Shown piece after piece: positions 9,749 to 22,293 of a stretch of 64,000 bases of DNA (the stretch's first letter is position 1; the number at the start of each line of letters is the position of its first letter). Under the pieces are notes generated by a model that was not told the origin of the DNA, did no database searches, and worked only from the letters and a program-made list of their open reading frames with translations. Source of the stretch: Ceratobasidium sp. AG-K (lineage: Eukaryota > Basidiomycota > Agaricomycetes > Cantharellales > Ceratobasidiaceae); the NCBI GenBank assembly GCA_037039685.1, contig JAWNGF010000015.1, positions 325,001 through 389,000 on the forward strand. The letters run 5' to 3'. Position numbers and translations under genes: made by a program.

Positions 9749-12700
9749 TCAAGCCATGCTCTGCTCTTCTGATGGTTCTGCGTCACCACCCTGCTCGCAA
9801 GCCTCGTCCCATACCAAACGAAGCTGGCGCGTTGAGCGCCAAGCATACATCATCATCGTTCGTAACTGGAGTACGTCCTCCTTCCAGGTAAACGTGTCAT
9901 TTTCGTTTCGGAACTCGGTAGTCAACCGTTCGCATCGATGGATATTCTCGAGACTGACAAAGTCGATCGCGACCTTGATACAATCCGCGAGGTTGCACAC
10001 CTATCGAGCGCATTAGCCCTGATCGAGGCGTATACACTGAAACTTACCTGATGGGCGCACCCCGCGGGGATGAACACGGCATCTCCCGGTTTTTGGTATA
10101 TCCTCCAACTGTAGACGTGCTCTTCCTCGTATAGCTTCTTTCGGTGATCGCTGTCAAGGTAGAACATTTGCGAATGGATCGGGTCGCGGAACTGGCTCGC
10201 CTTGTCTTGGAAGTGTCGTCGAAGGTAAGCCCGAATTTTATCCGAGTCGCACGCCCGGAAAATGTCCCAGGCAGCGACGCCATCTGATCCGTCCGCCTCG
10301 CGACTGGAATACATCATGATATTCACGGCATCGGCCATGTCCATGTGGAGTCGGGTCGAGCCTTGGCCACCAGGGCCTTCGGAGGAGGCCTGGAGGAGAT
10401 GTTAATACAGGCGTAGCAAAGACAGGGGTAAACTTACGAAAGCGTTGTACATCTTCGGACCTATTCGGGCTCAGGAATAAGCTAGGTACACATTTGGATA
10501 GATGCACGTACCAAGATCAGGCGCGATAGCGTTGGTCGCAAAATGAGACGCCAAGTTCAAAATCCCATCTCGCCGGCTGTAGTTTGGAACTGGAAGAGCG
10601 TTCATAAAATCGTCAAACAACGCGGGGAAATCGTCTTTGAAGTCGGCTTGTGCGGGCCAGTCCTGCATCCAGGCGCATCAGCACGGGGAGTGCAAGAGCA
10701 CAAATTAAACTCACCTTGAGCTTCAAAATACCCGGAGTCCTGTCCGTCTTGCCAAACTTGTCGAAAAAGTCGTTGACAAACGTCTCCTCGACCTTGTTGT
10801 CCTGACAATTCACAACAAGGCAAGCCTGCTCGCCATACTCGCGGATAAAATACTCTGGTGTCCACTTGATTTTGAATTTGTCGAGTAAATTGTGTACCAC
10901 GATCGCCTCGCCGCGGGCCCACAGTGGCTTGAAAGTCTCTTCGTCGAGTTCCTTGTCAAACGAGGTAATTGAGTGACTGGGGATACCGGCTGGATCGGGA
11001 CGGCCAGATTGAGAACTCGAAGCAGGGCGTTTTCCGGACTCGACTGAGGCATCAGTTGCAAATCCAGCTTCGTGAGTGGGGGACATGGTAGGCGACGCGA
11101 TAATCGGCATCGAGGGGAGCTGAGGGTCGGGTGTTCCACGTGGACTGCTCACATCGTGCGAGGAACCAGCCGAGGACAACGCAGGTGGCTCGGTGGACTG
11201 GGGGGAAGTCCCACGCTGCGACACAACTCCAGCGACCCAATCTGTAATCTGGGTTTTCGTCGAAGACGCAAGCTGGTGGGCTTCCTGAATGAGTTCCTCC
11301 ATTTCGTGAACCGCTTGTTCGAGCTCTTCGCGCGTAAACCGGGTGACTGGGTAAAAGTCGGCTGGTACGTGGAAGATGCGGCCTGCGGAGCAGGCGCGGT
11401 ACTTGTGGAGCTGTGGGTCCTTGCGTTCGGCGTTTGGGTACTCCAACAACGTGCCAATAGGACACATTTCCTCGACGCGTTGAAAGCATGCGCCACAATA
11501 CTCTCGACCGCACCGAGTGCACATGTGGCAGCTCGAAAACATTGAAGTTGCGCATACATCTAAGCAAGTTGAGTACGAGAAGTCTCAAAAATTGCTCTAC
11601 ATACCGCAAGTCGCGCGAACTTCAATTTCCACGTTCCTACGAATAATGTTGGGTTTCTGTGCGTGGGCCAACTCGTCTCGCAAGACGGGATACAAGGATT
11701 GCGCGAGTGCGACCTAGTAACTTGTTGGTTCGGGTCATAAATCGAGTTGTAAACTACCCACCTGCATCCGCTCAACTTGCTGAATTGTCGGCGTCACATT
11801 CCACTCGCCAGGAAGATGGTACTCGACCGTCGCCGACTTGTCTTCTGGAGGCGAATCAAATTTGACACCCACGGGATCAAACGAGTATGGGTTGAGCTTG
11901 ATCCAGCGTATGTTTTTGAACCGACAAGTATCGCCAAACTTCTTTTTCCGGCAGGCAGTGCAACGGGGGACAATCGTTTGGTCATAGTCGTAGTGGAAAC
12001 ATACGCGGTCTTGTGGGCCTATCGAAAGCGTGAGAAACACCGAAACCATCGCAATTGGCCAACGTACGGAGGATAAAGTCGCCTTTATGGAGCTCAACCA
12101 TCGATTTACCAGAGGAAGATGCATTTTTCTCCTGACGCGGCTTTTTCAAAGGTTCTAGATACCAAGTCAATTCAATTCAACACTGGAAACTCGATCTCAC
12201 TTACTGGACGATTCTACCCCCTCGGTATGCGAGCGTTTAGATCCACTAGGCACACTGGATTCCGCACGTCCCTCGCGTCTCGAACCGCGCCTCGACTTTT
12301 CGCGAACAAGAATAATTCGCTGACCCTCGCCATCGCTAAATTCGCTCTCCTGACGCGCCGATTCGAGCGCCTTGGCCGTGAGTTTTGGCCCACGCCTCGC
12401 TCGTCCAGAAATCGAGGCAGATTCCGAGCCTGCAACCGCTTAGCAACGCCCAACCACAACCAGGCACCACTCACGTTCGACTGGTTTCCTCACACGAGGC
12501 TCGTCGGCCATTTCCTCGTCCTCGTCCCGCTCTCTCGATTCCAACAACCGCACAGTCGGCTTGCGAGCGCGTCCACTTTTCCGTGACCCGTCGACCGACT
12601 CTGAATCTGCGACCATCAACGTGAATTCCTCCAACCCGTGAAAAGACTCACGATCGACGGCCTTGCCCTTGCCTTTAACCTTGCTCGGCGACACCTTGGC

Positions 12701-13999
12701 CCTCTTTGCAGGGGGCTCCTCGGACATTTCCGACTTGGACTCGCCCGACGACGCAGGTTCCGACGCACCCACGTCCGAACTCCCAACCGACCCAGTCAAC
12801 CACCGTTTATCCACCGGTGGGACGAGCACATAACACTCTTGCGAGTGGCCAGACACCAACACCGGCACCACCTTCATAAAACGGATATTCCCAGACGGGG
12901 ACCGAGTCGAGCGGGACCGTTTTTTCGACTTGGGACGCTCGTCGTCGCTCGAGTCGTGAAAGGGGGGCTTGATGGGCGAGGAACCGGACAGGGTGTACGT
13001 CTTGCGCTTGGGTTTATCCGTTCGTTCCGATTCCGAGGCTCGCCGTGTTCGTCCGGGTTGCGAAACGTAATCGCGTACGACGAGTGGAGGGTGCCGCTTC
13101 TTGACGGGCTCGACGTCCATTTCGTCGTCGGGTCGCGAGTCCGTGTCGTCTTGCCTGGATTCGGTTTGGTCGCGGTGGTGCATGTTCCATCGTCTCGCGC
13201 GCTCGCCCTCGCCATCCGTCTCCTGCAGACTCTCGACCGACTCGCTCACGTGCGTAACACCTCCATCCGACCGCGCGCCGAGTTCCTTGTCCCCTCCCAT
13301 CGAGGGCGAACTCAAATTCTGCCCGCCCATCGTCGGCGATTCGAGGTTCCGTCCACCGAGCGAAGGAGAACTTTCGGTCAGTTCGGTCAAACTCGAGCTG
13401 TCGATGCGCGCCTTCATCAACGATTTGCGAGTCGCGGTCCTTGGTTTATGAGTCACCTCGTTGGCTTTTTGGGTTGTCGAATCGGGTTTGGCCTTGCTCG
13501 GCGAGTCGGCCTTGGATTTGCTCGCGGAATCAGCCTTGGCCTTCAGACTCGCCCCATCTCGCGCCTTTCTTCCCACAGGTTTCTCCTTGACCTCGCTCGG
13601 GTCATCTTGCCACTCTCCCATCGACACGCTCGACGCGCTCATACTCGGCGGCTTGAGCTGACGTCGGGGGAGACGAGAGCTAGAAGCTTTCCCGGAATTA
13701 GATCTGGAGCGAGAGCCGGGTGGATCCGTGGACTTGTTATTGGATACGCGAGTGCGGGAACCTGGATCCGTAGACTTGCTCGCGCGGGATCCCGACGGCC
13801 TAGACGATTCAGCCTCGTCTTCCTCGGCACGATCAGTCGACTTGGCAGCAGAATCGCTCGACTTGACGCGTTTCCGAGTTTTGGGTTCGTCTTCGTCGCT
13901 GTGGGCCTTGGCAGCGATGCGGACAGAAGGGCGCGCAGAGGGTTGGAACGCTGGGGGAGTTGTCGATGTTCGAATGTGTGCGAATATTTTCCGTTGCAT
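9749..13999 (-). CDS. JmjC-domain histone demethylase, KDM3/JMJD1-like
   Basis: This is a multi-exon gene of roughly 1,200 codons. The N-terminal exon (13999 to about 12490) is a long disordered Ser/Arg/Lys-rich region with basic patches (RKSGRARKPTVR). Short introns follow at about 12476-12432, 12196-12171 and 12060-12012. Next come a Cys pair segment (RCTACRKKKFGDTC) and a zinc-binding cluster joined across an intron (ATCDVCATSMFSSCHMCTRC, then CGACF). The JmjC fold follows with the iron ligands HMD (in STRLHMDMADAVNIMMY) and a downstream His in GDAVFIPAGCAHQV. The last exon reads CNLADCIKVAIDFVSLENI, close to the KDM3 C-terminal signature. Known KDM3 enzymes remove methyl groups from H3K9 using Fe(II) and 2-oxoglutarate in the nucleus; substrate here is inferred. 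The start is the ATG at 13999. An open plus-strand frame over the same DNA is an antisense shadow. Confidence 0.85.
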
Positions 14000-14002
14000 C
14001 GA

Positions 14003-14666
14003 CCAGATGCGGTCAAAGCGAATATATCAGCCGCGACAGTCGAGATGAATGGCGTGGAATGAGACGGTCAAATGAAGCAACGTTGGCGCGGTCAAGCGGA
14101 CATGGACGTGGTCAAGAACAAGAACACGGATGTTGGTGGCGTAATCAAGGGTCAGATTTGAATAGGGCGAGTGAATAGAGCAGGCACGTAAAACGACCAG
14201 ACCGGAAAAGGGTATATTTCGACAGGATATAAGTGACGGATTAGGAAAGGATGGCGCGAAGGATTGTGTGCAGAAGGATGGGTATTAGTTTTCCAACAAT
14301 CGTCCAGTGTGTCGATTGAGCGTGACCGTGAGTCGATAGCGAATCGAATTGTTGTGTCCAGACACCCATCATCCGTATGCCAGATGTGGATATACGAAGA
14401 GAGGTCAAGTGATCATTCGACGTGGCGAGTTGATAGGAGATTCGAAGGATTCGAAAGTGACGTAGCAGATGAAGTGGCAGCCAACCGGAGTAGCCATGGC
14501 AAGGAAGCCGCGTCGAAGCCAAAAATTTACAAGGCAAGATGATTGGTAATTCAACCAGATGAAGCGATCGTCCAACACGAGGGCGTTGACAAACCGGGGT
14601 CGAACAAAACGGGGGTTGGGGGCAACAGAAATCAAGCGGGGGGTGGACAAAAAAAAAAGACAAAAA
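14003..14666. other. Intergenic or intron; nothing coding
   Basis: Probable promoter/5' leader of the JmjC gene on the minus strand. It could be a long intron linking the 14667-15627 frame to the JmjC gene, but I see no exon in it. Confidence 0.35.
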
Positions 14667-15627
14667 TCAGCTAAAACACCAAAATAAACCAAGGCACGCA
14701 CCTCCATAGTCGACCTTGGACCTCCTCCTGACCCTCTCGCCATTGGACAGCTCCGCAGGCTCATACTCTGAATCCGAACTCGCGGGAACAGGAGGAAAGG
14801 CCGCCAGCCCCGGATCATACTCCTCCTCCTCGCTCGACTCTTCGTCCTCCAACTCGGTCAAATCCGAATCGCTGCCGAATATATCCTTGATAACCACCGG
14901 CTTGGACTTGGTTCCCACGGCACACTCCGAGTCGGCCTCGGACGGTGCCCCCGACGTCGTGCACGACTCGATGATCCACCCCCGCCCAGACCGTTTCTTG
15001 GGGCCTTTACTCACACGTCCCCGGCCTTTCCCCAGCTTGGGCGGTTTCGGTTTTTTTGGTTTAAGTTGGGGGGCTGGTTCAGGCTCGACCGAGATGCTCA
15101 TCGACTTGGTGGATCGACCAGTGTCCCGGGGCTCGTCGAGGATACGAGTAGGCTGCGAAGGCTTGGTTCTGGACCGCGGTTTGGGCGGTTGGGAGAGGGG
15201 AGGAGCAGGAGGCAGTTGGCGAGAGGTAGAAGGCCTGGGAGACGCCGAGCGGCCAAAGCCCGAGATTCGTGGAGGCGCCGACATGGGTCCAGCGGGCACC
15301 GACGGCCGAGAGTCGTCTTCGGCCGCGTTCAGTAACGCCTGGATAGACACACGCGACGTAGAGAGAGGCGGCGTCGATGCCCGGCCTAGCACCAATTAAT
15401 CCACACAAAAGCGTTATAATCCACGAAAGAGTAGTCCACAAAGAGTAATCCACAAAAGAGCGACCATCAGCGAGGTTAGGGTACACACGCCAGCACACAC
15501 CTCGATTCTCGTGCATATGAAACGCAAGCAGCAAGTGAGCGTCGGCGTCGGATACGTTGCCCTCGGGCTTGGGCACAATGTCCCACTCTTCTTCCTGCTT
15601 GACAAGTGGCGTCGTCGCAGCGCTCAT
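14667..15627 (-). CDS. Disordered nuclear-type protein of unknown function
   Basis: Exon 1 starts at the ATG at 15627 and encodes an acidic start (VKQEEEWDIVPKPEG) and HLLLAFHMHENR. It ends at a GAG|GTGTGT donor. After an intron to the acceptor GTGCTAG (about 15389), exon 2 encodes Pro/Ser-rich text, a basic Lys/Pro/Gly tract (KPKKPKPPKLGKGRGRV), an acidic tract (SDLTELEDEESSEEEEYD) and a basic end (GERVRRRSKVDYGG). A GTGCGT donor lies at about 14702, so the last residues before the stop at 14667 may be intron read-through and further exons may exist. No domain is recognised. Charge-segregated, low-complexity composition suggests a nuclear, DNA- or chromatin-associated role, which is inference only. 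It lies directly upstream of and in the same orientation as the JmjC gene and might be its 5' part. Confidence 0.5.
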
Positions 15628-16838
15628 CGAGGATCAGGTCAAACGCACATCAGGTCACGTGCAGCCTCGGGTTTGATGGGCGCTTCCGTAAGCGCTCGGA
15701 CATGCAATATATTTGGGATGTCCTTGGCTGCGAGCGACTGGTATTGGGGTGGGTGGGCTGAGCGTTGGTCGGTAGGACGGGATGTTCGCTGAGGGCGAGA
15801 TACGCAACGTGTGTCACACGAGGCGCGTATCTTCTGTCATTTGGACAGGTGCCTCGTGGCCGGTGGCTTCTTCGAATAGGGGTAGAGTTCCTCGTGTAGC
15901 CGGGGCGGGCAGGTGGGTTCTCTACAGAGACCTTGCCGGGCCGCGCAACAGCCTGGCCGGACGACGGACTTGTCGGGTCTATCTGATGTTATCTTTGTCC
16001 CCGATTCGACTGTCGGCGTTCAATGATTTATGATAATCCAAATCCGGCGCTCCTCTTATCTCACGTCTCTTGCTCATGCTCAATCGCCCCAAGAAGACGT
16101 CCATATCTGGATCGAATTAAAAAGCGCCGCAAAAAGCAAAGTGCATTGCGCTGGCCTATATAAACGCCCTAGTCGCAAAGTTTAAAAATTAAAGTAATAG
16201 AGTCCAAATTGTGCGGCCACAGCGCTTCAGTGAGTGCAGGAGGAAACGTGCAGGGAGCGTCAAAGAATAATGTCAATTTTAAATTTGCAAGGACTCGAAC
16301 CGTTGGGTTCGATCAGGAGCGCATCGATATTAATCGCATACATTGAGATGCAATATACTCGCCTGTAAAGCGACATCCTGATCTATTGGCACAATAGTAA
16401 AATAAGCTAGTGAAATAAACCCATCGGAGAATCCGTACCCAGATTTACAATCTCGAGGAACAGTGGGAACATCCACGAAAAACAACTGTAATCACCCGAC
16501 GGGACACGCATGCAACTCTGGCCTTTACTTGCCGTTCTGGAATCTCGATTTCTAACAAACGCATTAACTTCTTGTATAGCCCAGATTCGATTACGCAGCG
16601 GGCATCATAATATGTGCTTCTGTGGCGCCGATTAAAATAGTAGATTTCCCTCTCTTGTAACCTCGAAAATGTATTTGCTTCGCCGGGTTCCCTTCCCTGT
16701 CCTCTCATCAAGTTTTCAGAGTGCAAGGCCTGGCAAGTAGTTTTACAAATCTCTGTAAGACCTAAGCTAGAGATGAGAGACCAACTCGGACGAAGATAAT
16801 TAATTGCAGTAGGATAGCCTGACCACAACCATTGCGCC
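15628..16838. other. Intergenic; nothing recognised
   Basis: Contains a CTATATAAAC TATA-like motif near 16158 with no gene following it on the plus strand. The rest shows no coding signal. It lies between the disordered-protein gene and the F-box gene, both on the minus strand. Confidence 0.35.
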
Positions 16839-18503
16839 TCAGTGTGTCATCGACTCGAATACTCTCACATCCCCTTCTACTCCACGCTCAACAATCAAGA
16901 ACTTATCCTCGTGCTGACTATAATTCATGCCAATACACCGGAGCGCCGGGCACACCTCGACCAGCACGGGGACACATTCGTCTATGGTCGTCACTCCGAA
17001 CTTCGTCTGCAACCACTGCGGCCACCCTTCCTTGTCGCACTCGTCATAGTGCAAATCAAGCACCCTCAAGTTAGAAGCCAGCTTCAGAAGCTCAAGAATT
17101 TGACTCTACGTTGTGTGATTAGTCCCAATTTGTTAACCAAAAGGAAGATACACACGGGCCCGCCGAGCTTGAACCGAGTCTTCAGCTCTCGAAGATTCGG
17201 TGCAGCCTTGACGATCGTCTGTAGTGCGGCAATCTCAACAGCCTCGCCGTACCGCGTGTCAATTACCAGCTTTCTTAGGTTTGACAACGGTTGAATGCTC
17301 TCTGCCACCTCGCCTAAAGTAATGCCGATTTCATCAAAAGGCCTGTCAATTATGCTGACGCTCTCCAGCTGGTGGGCCAGGCTAGAGCCTAAAATGGCTT
17401 GACACAAAAGCACGGGACCCTCGAGATGCTTGAGTGAGGGTAAGAGTGCTGCAAACCCCTCTGGTGTCTTGCATTCCGAGTAGGGATCGTCGGGCCACCC
17501 CATGCCGACAGTGTGTAGATTCGGATGACGAATAAAGAACGCAGCAAGCGGGCCGGAGATTGAACCCATGGCTAGAGTCGTGGATGGGTAAGCGAATCCT
17601 AGGGCACGGAAAGTACGAAGGAATGGAAAGGTAAAGTCGCCAAGTGCATCAAGGATAATGTCAGGATCCCAGTAGTATCCGTCCCCTCCGTATTCGTTAC
17701 CAAATTCGAGTGTTAATGACTTGAGATTCGGTGATGCGATTAGACAGGAGGCGATAGGATCCTTGAAGTCCTCGTGGAAATCCATGTTGGCTACATAGGA
17801 ATCAGTCAATAAAGGTACACTAGCTCAAGGCAACCCACTCAGCTGTCTAACTCGTAGAGCAAGATGTGCCAAATTCTTGAACTTTAACAGCCTGTCTCTG
17901 TGTTTAGACCTAAACGGCCAGTTGGACTTGATGAAGACGCACTCGAGAAAGTCCTCTTGGATAGGCAGTTGGCACTCATGTATTGAAAAAGTGAGACCAT
18001 GACCTACCAGGACGATATTCCAACACGAAACTAGAGTGATCGCTCATATCAGACTGCCAAACCCACCAATCGACGGAATTCAGGTTGGCCGCTTGCAAAA
18101 TGGCAACGAGTTTCATGTCTTGGGGGAAGAACTGCATCTCCCAAGAGAAGTGCCGGAGCGACGACAGCTTGGGCACTGTCTCCGGCAAGCGACCAAGTTG
18201 GCCATCCTTGAGAGACTTACCAGCCATGGAGGTCTCGGTCTTGCGTTCCAATTCGTCGAATATCAACCCACGTATATGGGCGCGCAGCGACAGCGGTCCA
18301 CCCACGTCGGACTCGACCCGTTCAGCAAGCGCTTCGAGGTGCTCAGCGACTGTCAAGCAAACAGTGTGGTACAAGTAGGGAAAAGCCAGAGCCTGTAAGA
18401 TTTTCGACACACGTGACACAGATGCAAGGTCGTGCAAGGCTAGGCGGGAAAAGACCGTAGACCATGTCTCATTCGCCAGATTCAAACATTGATAAAGTGA
18501 CAT
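16839..18503 (-). CDS. F-box / leucine-rich-repeat-like protein
   Basis: The ATG at 18503 opens with an F-box (about residues 8-45, including LANETWSTVFSRLALHDLAS and LQALAFPYLYHTV). F-box proteins bind Skp1 and act as substrate receptors of SCF ubiquitin ligases. Exon 1 ends near 18010. A small exon (about 17980-17840) encodes CQLPIQEDFLECVFIKSNW and LKFKNLAHLALRVRQL. The large exon (about 17809-17145) has LRR-like text (SPNLKSLTLEF, HPNLHTVGMGW, LSNLRKLVID, APNLRELKTRF). The last exon after a short intron ends with LRVLDLHYDE and the stop at 16839. Introns are 45-60 bp. Target is unknown. A truncated duplicate of its 3' half lies 0.8 kb upstream at 19278-19800. Confidence 0.8.
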
Positions 18504-19277
18504 GGTTAAGGTACAAATAAGAGTGCTGGGGGAGCGTTGAAAAGCGCAGGTCACCAAGAAATGCTTGAACTGAGCCCGCGGCTCCGCCAGCAGGAGGGCG
18601 TTTGCGTATATCGGATAGCATCGTTGTACTACCGCGGCGTTACTCTTTCTAGACTTGGTTCATGTACACGTGACCGCGCCTGCCCTTAACATGTATTCTT
18701 TAGCCTGTTGTAGTGCTGTATACATGTATTAAGGCACAATGCTCATATCAACGGGTGCATCTCTACGAAACCCGCCCGCGCTCGCGAGAACTCGGTAGCA
18801 CTTTAATTTTGCTCGTAGGTGTCCGCTTAGTTGAAGAAGTCTCGGGAGGGCCAAGAGAGAGGTGCCCCTGGCACCTGTGAGCGCGCACTACGGAGAAACT
18901 TCGCATTTTGCTGTCGACAAGTGAATGTTTGTAGTCGGAGCAGCGGAACAATGGTCAAATGTGGTTAACTCACGGAGAATCCGCGTAAACTCTTGCTTAC
19001 TAACACATAAGGAGTGGAGGTGTGGCGCGTCGGGCAGGATAGACAAGGGTTGGGTTGCTTTATAATTGAGCTCATTTCTATACACGGATGGTGTCTTGCG
19101 TGGTTCCAGGCCAAAGGCTAATAGGTTGCGGATTCCACAAACGTTAAATCCGAACTACCAACTTCTACGCCTGCAATCCAAACACGCTGGTAAGAAAACC
19201 GGAACGAACAAAGTAAACAGATGACACTATGCTTGCCTAGTAATCAAGTGCGCAAAGGATTCCCTAATCATTGAGCC
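18504..19277. other. Intergenic; nothing recognised
   Basis: Upstream region of the F-box gene. Short frames only, no motifs. Confidence 0.35.
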
Positions 19278-19800
19278 TCAGTTAGTCAGTGTGTTGTTGA
19301 CTCGGACATCCTCAGGTCTCCTTCCAGCCCTCTTGGTAATCAAAAACCGATCCTCCTCCCAATGATCGTAGGTGCCAATGCACCGAAGCAACGGGCCCAC
19401 TTCGAGTAGAGCTGGAATGCACTCTCTCGGGCTCGACACTCCAAGCTTCGCCTTCAAAGATTTGGGCCAATTGTCCCCTTGAAACAGTAAATCGAGCACT
19501 CTCAAGTTGGGAGTAAGCCTCAGAAGCTCGAGAAGTTGGTCCTAGTATATGCAATTAGTTCCTATGTATCTAACCAAAATGGAGGTACATACGGGCTCGA
19601 CAAAACCGATCCGGGTCTTTATCTTCTCTAAATTCGGTTCAGCTCTGGCAACGGTCTTGAAAGCGGTAATCTCGATAGTCTCCTGGCGTTCCCCGTTAAT
19701 TACGAGCTTTCGTCGACTCGACGACGCCTGAACACTCCCCGCAACCGTGACAAAATCAATGCCGCTGTTCTCGAAGGATCTGTCAATGATACTGAGGCAG
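19278..19800 (-). pseudogene. Truncated duplicate of the F-box gene (3' half)
   Basis: Minus-strand text parallels the neighbouring F-box gene. SIIDRSFENSGIDFV corresponds to its SIIDRPFDEIGITLG, RRKLVING to LRKLVIDT, and after an intron of similar position LRVLDLLFQGDNWPKSL corresponds to LRVLDLHYDECDKEGW. The C-terminus (LLRCIG, EEDRFLITKR) also matches. Similarity stops abruptly at about 19795, and no F-box or 5' exons are found upstream. It is a partial duplication that lost its N-terminal Skp1-binding end, so it is likely non-functional. Confidence 0.75.
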
Positions 19801-22293
19801 AAATAAAATTTGGAGATCGTTTTGATGGTTGAGCTCTAAACAGGATTGGGTGGCAGGGTCTGAAAATTGTATTTGCGTTCTGCAGACGCGCATATAGTCA
19901 CGTGACCTCCAGGTACCACCCGAGAAACCGCGAGCTTCCATCGCCTTCGCCCCCGTAACACTGAATGTCATCGACGGATCTTGATGTCCGCCGTCTCTCG
20001 AGACTCACAAGCATGACTTGCAATAAATGCTGATCAAGGATAGCAAGTGTGTGTCCATTCATTGCACTTCGTGCACCCACATGGCCGATCCAACCTTTCT
20101 TTCGCCGCTCACTTTATTGCTAGTGTTCCGTCCGCCACTCTGGCAGTTGATACCAGCTAGCGTCGGTCACCCCATCCACGAGCCTCTCTTGCGCCTCGGA
20201 GCCCAGGTCCCTCATCGAGGGCGCTCTCGCAGCCCTGCGACACCCACCGCACCTGGTTACTCGTCAATCAGGACTAATTACGGTAATAATTCATTGATGG
20301 TATGTAGAAATATGTATTGGACAGAGCCGTCAGTCGTATCCCCTCGCATTACGCGATCACAGCGACGATTTCGACGCTAAGGAATTGACCATGTTGGCGA
20401 TATGTGACAGCCTCCCGAACACGGCAGGCAATTACCAGCTCCGATTGTGTGAAAATAAATTATGCTCCAAGGATGTAATTGGACAAAGTCATGCCCAAGA
20501 ATCAACGCTCGAACACTTGATCCTAAACCACGCAATCTTAAGGAGGTTCTTGCTCTGTGCCTCAACAATCGAACAAATTCATTATGATACTTTCTTGCTC
20601 AGCGATCTGGGATTGTATAAAATTGTTGGTTGGGCGGAATGTTCCATTAGAACAGTACTTACGAGTTGATCCCACCGAACACGGGTCGCGCCTTTGGCTG
20701 ACATGCTCATCTGTCTAACACGAGCGAACTTGGAGTCAGCAACGCGAACGCGGATCGAACCGGATGAGACGCAGAAGAGGAAGCAGGCGGGAAAATCGAA
20801 TCAGCGATATTAATGAAGTCGCTTAGGTGTCGTTTGGGAGGATCTTGTTGGTAGTATGCACGATAGGCGGCGAGGCCATGATGTAAATCATGATGCTGGC
20901 TCATAGCGGTTGAATTGACGTGCTTATCGTATGATGGATAGCAGTACGGTAATATGACGACCAGAACGCTTGTCCAGCCCGTTGCGGTGCTAAGCAGGGC
21001 GAACACGCTCACGTGACATATCTATTCCTCAACAAGCCAACGACCCTTTACCTTGCAGGGCCATTCTGAGCTAGGTTGTAAGCGGATAGTTTGCTCCGAG
21101 GCGAAATGCTGAGCTCATACTCTTACTCCTTTGTGTATCATAATCCCCGCACTAGTGCAGCGTGACTGATTCATATGACGGTTTGCTTGATCCTTGTCTC
21201 AAGTGGCGCACCGCAACACACTTGCATTCCTCCCAGCTTGACATTGATTTGCTGATTACCATTAGCTACGATACCATACACCGCGGCAATTCCTACGTTC
21301 GTCGACTCGTGATAAGTGGCCACCCCCTGGTACACATTAGGTTGACGATCACAGTGTTCTGATTGACCGTGCACATAGGCATTGAGCCAATTCGAGGTCG
21401 CCACAATTTACATCAGTTCGGTGGTGGCGCGATGTGATGAGCCAATGGTCATCCCCTGTTAGGAGGACACAAGAGCACCGCCAGAATTAAGCGAAACAGG
21501 CTGCTTTCGCGGGTTTCCTTGGCGGGTGAGTCTCGGGTTCTCAATCGATTTCCGTATTGCTACCAGTTCTAGATGCTCAGCTTTGTTCATCCTCGTCGCT
21601 CGAATGGTCACACTACGCCCACCTGGATTCTGTCGCATCGACAATGTCACCGTATTCAACGGTCGGGACCAAGATGTCACCATCTGTGCCAATCAAACCT
21701 CGCAGTCCCTGGTCCGTAGCGGACTCGCCCACCCCATTGCGGGCTACCAGTGTTGCCTACGGAAGACCCCCCCACCGAACGTGCCGATCATACGATTCAG
21801 CATGAATAGCTCACGACCGGAGAGAGTAAAGGCGGAGAAATGACTGTGTGAATGTGGTTAGATTTAGTTTTCGAGTGTTTGTAGCGCCACAACTTAAAAC
21901 AGACTATTGAACATCACCCGCTTGCCATAGGAGTTCAAGTACACTGAAAATGTACCGAAAAGGTTTATTATGGAGGGAATGGCACCATTGGTAGCTCAAC
22001 GTTCTGTGTGGGGTTATCCAAGACTAGGTGAGTAGTGTAATTGCGGCAGGAACTAGATCATAAATGCCTGGTTCACCAAAATCAATATTGAAATTCAATT
22101 CGGCATAAGTTTTATAACCAGCTTCCCTCCGACTATGTACTTTGACGGCCCAAGTAGTGGGTGATGCGTTTTCTGAAGTAGGCTTTTCGCTCGAAACCCA
22201 AACAGCCGTGGATTGATATCTTAATCCAATCAACGACAAGATTCCTAGCGAAATATAGTTTAGTCGTTTACAATTATTATCTTGCTAGGTCGA
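19801..22293. other. No confident gene; possible isolated exon at 20660-20705
   Basis: On the minus strand, an ATG at about 20703 gives MSAKGATRVRWDQL followed by a GTAAGT donor, which looks like a first exon, but no convincing downstream exon is found. Around 21600-21720 a minus frame contains protein-like GLIGTDGDILVP without context. At 22024-22239 a minus-strand frame could be a further exon of the F-box gene at 22294, but the splice phase does not fit cleanly. Nothing else is supported. Confidence 0.3.

Noticed and set aside
12638..14062. Long plus-strand open frame over 1.4 kb
   Set aside because: It is antisense to the first exon of the JmjC gene, is Arg-rich without domains and reflects the high GC and biased composition of that exon.
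16285..16345. tRNA-like minus-strand text (CGGTTCGAGTCC)
   Set aside because: It resembles a T arm, but no D arm, anticodon stem or 7-bp acceptor stem can be formed around it.
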